Shown here in pieces: positions 16,975-23,284 of a DNA stretch of 25,780 nt. How positions within the stretch are numbered: position 1 is the first letter of the stretch; each line of letters starts with the position of its first letter. The DNA is from SAR324 cluster bacterium (GTDB lineage Bacteria > SAR324 > NAC60-12): the NCBI GenBank assembly GCA_028822475.1, contig JAPKDT010000004.1, forward strand, positions 1-25,780, written 5' to 3'. Under the pieces are notes generated by a model. That model made no database searches and was not told where the DNA came from. It worked only from the letters and a program-made list of their open reading frames with translations. Position numbers and translations under genes: made by a program.

Positions 16975-19047
16975 ATGACAGCATACGCCTTTACTAATAA
17001 GCTGGTAAACGAAAAGAGTCCTTACCTACTACAGCATGCTCATAACCCAGTTGACTGGCTTCCCTGGGGAACAGCAGCATTTAAAAAAGCAAAAGTAGAA
17101 GACAAGCTGTTACTGGTCAGTATTGGTTATGCAACCTGTCACTGGTGTCATGTGATGGAACGTGAATCTTTTGAAGATCCGGATTTAGCAGCCTATCTGA
17201 ACGCTCATTTTGTGCCGGTTAAAGTAGATCGTGAGGAACGTCCGGATGTGGACAAAATTTACATGGACGCGCTTCACGCTTTAGGTCAGCAGGGCGGGTG
17301 GCCGCTTAATATGTTCGTAACTCCTGAAGGCAAACCAGTTACTGGCGGAACATATTTCCCGCCGCGACCCATGTATGGACGAAAATCTTTCAGGGAACTG
17401 TTGGAAAACCTGGCCTTAATATGGAAGAATGAGCGCGAAAAAATATTCTCGACCGCCGATCAACTGGCTGCTCATTTACAGCAAAAAGCTGTTCCTGTCA
17501 CAGCAGGATCTTCTCAACTGAGTTGGGAAGCAGAAGAGCAGACGGTTGCGCAATTTCGTGAAACCTATGATTCACTGCATGCTGGTTTCAAACAACAGTC
17601 TCAAAATAAGTTTCCTCCGAGTATGGGATTGATGCTTTTGCTGCGTTACTTTCACCGGACCGGAAATACGAGTTCTCTGGAAATGGTGGAAAAGACTTTA
17701 CAAAAAATGTTTGCGGGCGGAATTTATGATCAGCTTGGCGGAGGACTAAGTCGTTATAGCACTGATTATGAATGGCTTGTTCCGCATTTCGAAAAAATGC
17801 TCTACGACAATTCTCTGTTTGTCTGGGCCTTGATCGAAACCTTTCAGATCACAAAAAATCCTCTTTATGAAATCGCGGTACGGGATGTTCTGACTTATGT
17901 GGAGCGTGACATGACTTCTCCGGAAGGTGCTTTTTTTTCTGCGGAAGACGCTGACAGTGAAGGTGTCGAAGGCAAATTTTATGTCTGGTCTAAAGCAGAA
18001 GTGCTGGAAATCTTAGGCACGGAAAGCGGTGAACTGGCCTGCGTCTACTGGGACATCACGGAGCATGGTAATTTTGAAGAAAGTAGCATCCCAAATCGCC
18101 CGCGCTCAGATGAAGACGTGGCGGCGCAATTCCGGATTACACCTGAAGAAATGAACATAAAACTCCGTACTGCACGAGAAAAACTAATGGGTGTTCGTTC
18201 CAAACGTATACGTCCGTTACTGGATGACAAAGTTTTGACTTCGTGGAATGCCTTGATGATTTCCGCCTTTGCGCGGGCTTCCCGTGTTTTTAATGATTAT
18301 GATTTTGAAAAAATAGCTACACGCTCAGCGGATTTTATTTTCAATAATTTGTTTGATGATTCCGGTCGACTGTTGCGTCGCTGGCGTGATGGTGAGGCTC
18401 GTTTTCCTGCCTACCTTTGTGATCACGCCCAACTGGCAGTGGCATGTCTGGATCTCTACGAGACCACTTACGATCCGCAATGGTTCCGGAAAGCTGCTGA
18501 ATTATCAAATGAAATCAATCGTCTTTTCCGGAACGAGGACGGACCTTATTATGACACCGGCAACGACGGAGAGGTACTGCTCACAAGGAATGCTGATGGT
18601 TACGATGGAGTCGAGCCTTCCGGAAACAGCAGTCTGGCACAAGCCTTTCTGAGACTTCGCGCTTATGGCCTTGCTCCTCAGTATTATGATGATACACAGC
18701 GTATTTTTCGGAGTTTTGCTCAGCACCTAGAGCAAGCCGGAGCAAGTTTTTCCGCAATGCTGGGAGCACTCCACTTCAACCTTTCTGGAGCAAAAGAAGT
18801 TGTTATTTCCGGAAGACGCGGCGAAGCTGAAACAGAACTTTTACTGGCCGAGGTGCGTCATGAGTATCATCCAAATATAGTAGTCACTTTTGTGGAAAAC
18901 GGGGTAAGTCCGGAAACTGAAAAAATAATTCCACTTGCTGCGGGACGAACGATGGTGAATGATAGTGCGACAGCTTATGTCTGCCAAAATCAAACTTGTC
19001 AAATACCGGTTCACACAGTTGAGGAGTTACGCAAACTGCTGGTTTGA
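16975..19047 (+). CDS. YyaL/DUF255 family protein, thioredoxin fold plus six-hairpin glycosidase-like domain
   Basis: This 690-residue protein belongs to the DUF255 family (B. subtilis YyaL, mammalian SPATA20). Residues 8-160 are the thioredoxin-like part: NEKSPYLLQHAHNPVDWLPW, the redox-type motif CHWC (Cys55-Cys58) followed by HVMERESF, and the GGWPLNMFVTPEG segment. The rest resembles the (alpha/alpha)6 barrel of N-acylglucosamine 2-epimerases, with GGIYDQLGGGLSRYS and WLVPHFEKMLYDN at about 248-279. No signal peptide is visible, so it is probably cytoplasmic. The biochemical function of the family is not established. The ATG at 16975 matches the family start, but its ribosome-binding site is weak. 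It lies alone downstream of the divergent promoter region. Confidence 0.93.
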   Translation: MTAYAFTNKLVNEKSPYLLQHAHNPVDWLPWGTAAFKKAKVEDKLLLVSIGYATCHWCHVMERESFEDPDLAAYLNAHFVPVKVDREERPDVDKIYMDALHALGQQGGWPLNMFVTPEGKPVTGGTYFPPRPMYGRKSFRELLENLALIWKNEREKIFSTADQLAAHLQQKAVPVTAGSSQLSWEAEEQTVAQFRETYDSLHAGFKQQSQNKFPPSMGLMLLLRYFHRTGNTSSLEMVEKTLQKMFAGGIYDQLGGGLSRYSTDYEWLVPHFEKMLYDNSLFVWALIETFQITKNPLYEIAVRDVLTYVERDMTSPEGAFFSAEDADSEGVEGKFYVWSKAEVLEILGTESGELACVYWDITEHGNFEESSIPNRPRSDEDVAAQFRITPEEMNIKLRTAREKLMGVRSKRIRPLLDDKVLTSWNALMISAFARASRVFNDYDFEKIATRSADFIFNNLFDDSGRLLRRWRDGEARFPAYLCDHAQLAVACLDLYETTYDPQWFRKAAELSNEINRLFRNEDGPYYDTGNDGEVLLTRNADGYDGVEPSGNSSLAQAFLRLRAYGLAPQYYDDTQRIFRSFAQHLEQAGASFSAMLGALHFNLSGAKEVVISGRRGEAETELLLAEVRHEYHPNIVVTFVENGVSPETEKIIPLAAGRTMVNDSATAYVCQNQTCQIPVHTVEELRKLLV

Positions 19048-19150
19048 TTTTTTCAGGTTGTTTCCTAAATTATGAAACCGCGATGGTAAGGAGATGACTC
19101 ACCTGACTCATCATCCCAAAGTCCTTTTGTTAGTCGACGCTCTTTCTGCG

Positions 19151-19179
19151 TTGGATTTGAAGCTTCGAAATGTTATATT
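19151..19179 (+). promoter_or_regulatory. Possible promoter upstream of the AstE/AspA-family gene
   Basis: TTGGAT (19151-19156) and TATATT (19174-19179, five of six consensus bases) are separated by 17 bases. Transcription would start about 20 bases before the ATG at 19210. The spacer contains the palindrome GAAGCTTC. The -35 match is only partial. The rest of the 162-base gap after the YyaL-type gene shows nothing else clear. Confidence 0.4.
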
Positions 19180-19209
19180 GTTTCCCTAATCTAATCCTGA
19201 ATAAACTTC

Positions 19210-20187
19210 ATGCCGACTCAAGACGATCTCAATTATCCTGTTTCAATCTATCCTCCGGACATTTCCGCCTATCGTGCGGGCAATACCGGTGTAGAATACG
19301 TCCATCAATTTGAATCCGGAAAACCTGGTCCTCATGTGATGATCAGTGCTGTCGTACATGGAAATGAGTTAAGCGGTGCCATCGCAATAGACCATCTGCT
19401 GAAACACGAAGTGCGACCACTTAAAGGTAAGCTGACTTTGGGCTTCATGAACGTGGCCGCTTTCCTGAGTTTTGATCCGGAAAATCCTACCTTTTCACGT
19501 TTTATCGATGAAGACTTCAACCGACTCTGGACTAAAGATGTATTGGAAGGAAACAGAGACAGCGTCGAATTGAGACGAGCGCGGGAAGTGCATCCAATCT
19601 TGGACACAGTAGATCTGCTACTGGACATTCATTCGATGCAGACCACGACCCTGCCTTTGATAGTAGCCGGTCCACATGCAAAAGGCAGGGAGTTTGCCCG
19701 GCAGTTTGGAATTACGGAAATGGTGGTAAGCGATTCCGGACACAAAGCGGGACGGCGGATGAGAGACTATGAAGGTTTTTCAGATCCGAAAAGTTCTAAA
19801 AATGCTTTGCTGATTGAGTGCGGACAGCATTGGGAAGTTAGCAGTTCTGAGTTGGCGATCGCCGCGGCGTGGCGCTTTCTTAGTATGTCAGGAGTAATTT
19901 CTGAAGAAACAGCCGCTCCGTACTTGTCAGCACATCCGCTAGTTAAGCAAAAATTTGTCGAGGTTTCTGGACCCTACACCATCAAAACAAATTCTTTTCG
20001 ATTCGTTGAACGATACGTTGGACTGGAAGTTATTCCGGCAGCCGCAACTATTATAGGTTATGACGGAGAGGAACCGCTAAAGACACCCTATGAAAACTGC
20101 GTCCTCATCATGCCTTCCCGCAGACAACTGCCGGGAGACACTGCTGTTCGTTTTGGAAAAATTTTAGGAACTCCAAAATATTCTTAG
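19210..20187 (+). CDS. Succinylglutamate desuccinylase/aspartoacylase-family zinc deacylase
   Basis: This 325-residue protein belongs to the M14-like AstE/AspA family, which removes acyl groups from N-acylated amino acids or related amides using one zinc. The zinc ligands are visible: His50 and Glu53 in VVHGNELSG, and His141 in LLLDIHSMQT. The substrate-binding DFNRLW (Asn104, Arg105) and the likely catalytic Glu213 (LLIECGQHW) are also present. No signal peptide is seen. There is no astABCD operon around it, so an arginine-succinyltransferase role is unlikely, and the true substrate is open. The C-terminal third is a beta-rich extension found in many uncharacterised members. Its ribosome-binding site is weak. 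The next gene starts 193 bases on. Confidence 0.88.
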   Translation: MPTQDDLNYPVSIYPPDISAYRAGNTGVEYVHQFESGKPGPHVMISAVVHGNELSGAIAIDHLLKHEVRPLKGKLTLGFMNVAAFLSFDPENPTFSRFIDEDFNRLWTKDVLEGNRDSVELRRAREVHPILDTVDLLLDIHSMQTTTLPLIVAGPHAKGREFARQFGITEMVVSDSGHKAGRRMRDYEGFSDPKSSKNALLIECGQHWEVSSSELAIAAAWRFLSMSGVISEETAAPYLSAHPLVKQKFVEVSGPYTIKTNSFRFVERYVGLEVIPAAATIIGYDGEEPLKTPYENCVLIMPSRRQLPGDTAVRFGKILGTPKYS

Positions 20188-20380
20188 CGTAAAACTCAAC
20201 CCTTTTTCTGGAGTTTGCCGGGAAACGGTTTCACAATGGATACTCAATTTGCAATGATTTACCTTCCGGAGCTCGGCCTAATATTTTCCTAGATAGTTAT
20301 AAATTTTTCTTTAGCCTCTGCTACGGTAGTCAGATGAACATAATGGAAGAAACCCAGAACAGAATAAAAAGAGGCATGGG

Positions 20381-21769
20381 ATGACCGACCTGAATCAAGT
20401 CGCCGGGCAAAAACGCCAGGAGGGGATAATTGAAAAAACAACCGATACGCTCGTTGTCGGGGCAGGACAGGCCGGGGTGGCGATGAGTGAGCATCTGAGT
20501 ACGCACGGGGTTCCGCACCTTGTCCTGGAGAGCAAGCGCATCGCCGAAGCATGGCGCACGTGTCGTTGGGATTCACTTGTTGCCAACGGTCCGGCTTGGC
20601 ATGACCGCTTTCCGGGTCTGGAGTTTGATCACGATCCCGATGAATTTGTTCCGAAAGAGCAAGTGGCGGATTATCTTGAAGCTTATGCCGAGAAGATTAA
20701 CGCTCCGATCTGTACCGGGGTTGAAGTGAAGAAGGTGGTGCGGAATACTGACCGGTCGGGGTTCACGGTTGAAACATCCGCAGGTGTGATCCAGGCCGAG
20801 CGCGTGGTTGTCGCAACCGGACCTTTCCAACGTTCCGTTATCCCGACGATTGCTCCTCAAGATTATAAGCTGACTCAGATTCACTCCGCCAAGTACCGCA
20901 ATCCGGAGCAACTGCCAGATGGTTCTGTCCTGGTTGTGGGCGCTGGTTCATCAGGAGTACAAATCGCGGATGAATTGGAGCGTGCAGGCAAGAAGGTCTA
21001 CCTCTCAGTTGGACCGCATGATCGTCCTCCACGCGCCTATCGCAACCGTGACTATTGCTGGTGGCTGGGTGTTCTCGGCGAATGGGATGCGGAGGCTCCA
21101 AAGGCAGGTAGAGAACATGTAACAATCGCCGTCAGTGGAACACGGGGAGGACATACGGTCGATTTCAGAAACCTTGCCCAACAGGGGATCACGCTTGTCG
21201 GAATGACGAAAAGTTTCCAAGATGGTGTGGCAACATTTCTTCCAGATCTGGCAGATAACCTGGCACAAGGTGATGAGAACTACCTATCACTGCTCGATGC
21301 GGCCGATGCCTATGTTACCCGCAACAGTCTCGATCTGCCTGAAGAGCCTGAGGCACGTAATTTTTTACCGGATCCGGAATGCTTGACCCATCCCCTGCTT
21401 GAACTCAATTTGGCCGAAGCTGGTGTCACCGCAATTGTCTGGGCCACCGGGTATGCCGTCGATTTCAGTTGGCTGAAGGTCGATGCATTTGACGCGAACG
21501 ATAAACCAAAGCACCAGCGTGGAGTTTCGAGTGAGCCCGGCATCTACTTTTTGGGACTGCCGTGGTTGTCACGCCGTGGATCTTCGTTCATCTGGGGCGT
21601 CTGGCACGATGCAAAGCATATTGCCGACCACATCGGCATCCAACACAAATACCTCGCCTATCGTGACGGCTCACAACGCCAGTTAAAGACTGAACAAGAG
21701 AAAAACTTTGATAGCGGATGCAAAGATTCGCAAGCCTGGAAAGTCGGCAATTCAGGAGAAACAAAATGA
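20381..21769 (+). CDS. Flavin-dependent monooxygenase (FMO/CzcO-like, two Rossmann domains)
   Basis: This 462-residue soluble flavoprotein has an FAD-binding GAGQAG (27-32), a second dinucleotide-binding GAGSSG for NADPH (188-193), and an ATGP segment (147-150). A QIHSAKY segment (168-174) resembles the class B monooxygenase fingerprint region, and ATGY is near the C terminus. Members oxygenate nitrogen, sulfur or ketone groups; the substrate here is not predictable. The start at 20381 has GAGG six bases upstream, and the ATG at 20376 hits a stop at once. Its stop overlaps the next ATG by 4 bases. Sampled stretches are about 55-58% GC, higher than most neighbouring coding sequence (about 40-50%), which hints at recent acquisition. 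Confidence 0.87.
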   Translation: MTDLNQVAGQKRQEGIIEKTTDTLVVGAGQAGVAMSEHLSTHGVPHLVLESKRIAEAWRTCRWDSLVANGPAWHDRFPGLEFDHDPDEFVPKEQVADYLEAYAEKINAPICTGVEVKKVVRNTDRSGFTVETSAGVIQAERVVVATGPFQRSVIPTIAPQDYKLTQIHSAKYRNPEQLPDGSVLVVGAGSSGVQIADELERAGKKVYLSVGPHDRPPRAYRNRDYCWWLGVLGEWDAEAPKAGREHVTIAVSGTRGGHTVDFRNLAQQGITLVGMTKSFQDGVATFLPDLADNLAQGDENYLSLLDAADAYVTRNSLDLPEEPEARNFLPDPECLTHPLLELNLAEAGVTAIVWATGYAVDFSWLKVDAFDANDKPKHQRGVSSEPGIYFLGLPWLSRRGSSFIWGVWHDAKHIADHIGIQHKYLAYRDGSQRQLKTEQEKNFDSGCKDSQAWKVGNSGETK

Positions 21770-22185
21770 CCACTCATACTCGTATCCGAAAATTCAACAC
21801 AAAAGACACTTATCCGGATCAGGATTTGGATAATGATCTTTGCCAAGTTGTGAAGGCCGGAAACATTCTTTTTCTAAGGGGGCAGGTCGGAACCGATTTT
21901 GAAGGCAACCTTATCGGCCCCGGAAATCCTGAAGCTCAAACCGAACAGGCGATGAAAAATATTAAACAACTTTTGGAAGAAGCAGGAAGCTGCCTCGATC
22001 ATATCTGTAAAATCACGATTTATCTGACCGATAGCGCCGATCGAGCAACGGTTTATCGTGCAGTCGGAAAGTGGCTCAAAGGCGTGTTTCCTGTTTCAAC
22101 TGGAGTGGTTGTGGCAGGATTAGCAAAGCCGGAATGGCTGCTGGAAGTGGATGTGATTGCCGTGATTCCTGAGGAGGAAAAATGA
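21766..22185 (+). CDS. Rid-family (YjgF/YER057c/UK114) protein lacking the RidA arginine
   Basis: This is a 139-residue Rid-fold protein. Classical RidA hydrolyses reactive enamines and imines using an arginine (Arg105 in E. coli, in the context ARLP). Here the aligned stretch reads VVVAGLAKPEWLLEVDVIAV, so Gly118 takes that position. This places it with the Rid subfamilies that lack the arginine and whose activity is largely unknown. The upstream in-frame ATG at 21718 is rejected: the ATG at 21766 has a good AGGAG, overlaps the monooxygenase stop (ATGA), and starts the conserved part. It also overlaps the following DUF1028 gene by 4 bases, so the three proteins are probably made together. 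Confidence 0.9.
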   Translation: MTTHTRIRKFNTKDTYPDQDLDNDLCQVVKAGNILFLRGQVGTDFEGNLIGPGNPEAQTEQAMKNIKQLLEEAGSCLDHICKITIYLTDSADRATVYRAVGKWLKGVFPVSTGVVVAGLAKPEWLLEVDVIAVIPEEEK

Positions 22186-22871
22186 CACTTTCCATTCTCG
22201 GACGTTGTCCTGAAACAGGAATGCTGGGCGGTGCTGTTACTTCATCCAGTATTTGCGTAGCGAGTCGTTGTCTTTTCACCCGCTCCAGAGTTGGCGCAGC
22301 GCTCACGCAAAACATCACCGATCCGGAATTGGGCCAGCGGATGCTCGACCTTTTGGAAAAAGGTGAAAATGCAACCGGAACGTCCGCTGCGAAGAACGCA
22401 GTTTCTCAAATTGTCGCGGAAACTAATTACATTGAATGGCGGCAGCTCGTGCTGATGGATTCCTCTGGAAATTCCGCAATTCATACTGGAGCAAAAGCTT
22501 TGGGAAGACACGCCTCCGCACAAGGAAAGCAGTGCGCAGCTGCCGCCAACCTTTTAGCCGATGAACAGGTTCCACAAACGATGGTAACAGCTTTTGAGAA
22601 AAGCTCCGGACATCTTGCGCAACGACTGATAAGTGCGCTCGAAGCCGGAATTGTAGCTGGAGGAGAAGAAGGACCGGTGCGTTCTGCCGGAGTGCAGGTC
22701 GCTGATCGGGCCACATGGCCAGTCGTGGATTTGCGTGTGGATTGGGATGAGGAGCCGATTTCCAAACTGTTTACAATTTGGAACGAATATCAGCCCCAAC
22801 TCGATGCTTACGTAACCCGCGCCATCAATCCTGAATCAGCTCCATCTTACGGAGTTCCAGGTGATTTGTAA
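22182..22871 (+). CDS. DUF1028 family protein
   Basis: This 229-residue protein matches the DUF1028 family by its start, MTLSILGRCPETGMLGGAVT, and by RVGAALTQNITDPELGQRML and the acidic DLRVDWDEEPI near the C terminus. The family is related in fold to Ntn hydrolases and its reaction is not established. It is often found beside amidases, Rid proteins or amine-catabolism genes in marine proteobacteria (from memory). A strong GGAGG precedes the ATG, which overlaps the Rid stop (ATGA). It is the last gene of the three-gene cassette. Confidence 0.88.
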   Translation: MTLSILGRCPETGMLGGAVTSSSICVASRCLFTRSRVGAALTQNITDPELGQRMLDLLEKGENATGTSAAKNAVSQIVAETNYIEWRQLVLMDSSGNSAIHTGAKALGRHASAQGKQCAAAANLLADEQVPQTMVTAFEKSSGHLAQRLISALEAGIVAGGEEGPVRSAGVQVADRATWPVVDLRVDWDEEPISKLFTIWNEYQPQLDAYVTRAINPESAPSYGVPGDL

Positions 22872-22910
22872 CGGACATTTTATATTAGGATTTGAAATTG
22901 AGAAGCTTCA

Positions 22911-22932
22911 TTCACAAAAAATAATTTGTGAA
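22911..22932. repeat. Inverted repeat, 8-bp arms
   Basis: TTCACAAA (22911-22918) and TTTGTGAA (22925-22932) are perfect reverse complements around a 6-base AT loop, 40 bases after the DUF1028 stop. No T-run follows, so a terminator is doubtful. It could be an operator-type site. Confidence 0.6.
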
Positions 22933-23001
22933 ATATATCATAGTTTTATATAAAATTATCTTATAAACATACTTATAAAATAATGGTTCAAAAAATGGGC
23001 T

Positions 23002-23038
23002 AATAAAGTAAATATGTGCAAACAATATTTACTTTATT
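23002..23038. repeat. Perfect inverted repeat, 14-bp arms
   Basis: AATAAAGTAAATAT (23002-23015) and ATATTTACTTTATT (23025-23038) are perfect reverse complements around the 9-base loop GTGCAAACA. Only two G-C pairs occur in the stem and no T-tract follows, so it is not a normal intrinsic terminator. It may be a regulator-binding palindrome, a weak terminator of the upstream cassette, or a mobile-element scar. Confidence 0.75.
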
Positions 23039-23117
23039 CAAGCGAAAAATATTAGAGAAAAAACTCATTTGAGCCTGACCGTATTTGCTGCATTGTTGAA
23101 TCTCAGTCAAACTTCGA

Positions 23118-23258
23118 TTATACAATGGAAGCAAGCAAAAAGAGTCCCAACAGGCTTAACAACAGTGTTACTGAAACTGCTGGATCAATAGCCACATCTT
23201 CTTGATTATAGAATTGCTGTTTGAATTTATATCTTCCGGTATTTCTAGAAAATATCAT
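23118..23258 (-). CDS. Possible small membrane peptide, 46 residues
   Basis: An ATG at 23258 on the minus strand opens a 46-codon frame beginning MIFSRNTGRYKFKQQFYNQE and ending in a hydrophobic helix, VTLLLSLLGLFLLASIV, before TAA. The layout, a basic soluble start and a C-terminal transmembrane segment, is typical of small membrane proteins. Against it, no Shine-Dalgarno sequence is visible and the frame is short and antisense to the likely promoter region of the dehydrogenase. I do not recognise a family. Confidence 0.3.
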   Translation of the reverse strand: MIFSRNTGRYKFKQQFYNQEDVAIDPAVSVTLLLSLLGLFLLASIV

Positions 23259-23284
23259 TTAAAACTAGGTATTTAAGGCTAAAC

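Larger units (their letters stand above)
22872..23284. other. AT-rich intergenic region with inverted repeats
   Basis: This 413-base spacer separates the DUF1028 gene from the dehydrogenase gene. Its first 200 bases are very AT-rich and hold two perfect inverted repeats (listed separately). Its second half, more balanced in composition, holds a possible 46-codon minus-strand frame. I could not place a convincing sigma70 promoter for the downstream gene, although one is expected here. Confidence 0.7.

Noticed and set aside
20188..20380. Possible short frame or terminator after the AstE/AspA gene
   Set aside because: The 18-codon frame at about 20236 has no support, and the AAACTC/GAGTTT pair has a 13-base loop and no T-run.
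20289..20911. Minus-strand frames across the start of the monooxygenase gene
   Set aside because: They are antisense to a clear flavoprotein with good motifs and ribosome-binding site. Such frames are expected in the higher-GC gene.
21718..21765. Longer start for the Rid protein
   Set aside because: The extra 16 residues overlap the monooxygenase gene, match nothing in the family, and the ATG at 21766 has a clear AGGAG.
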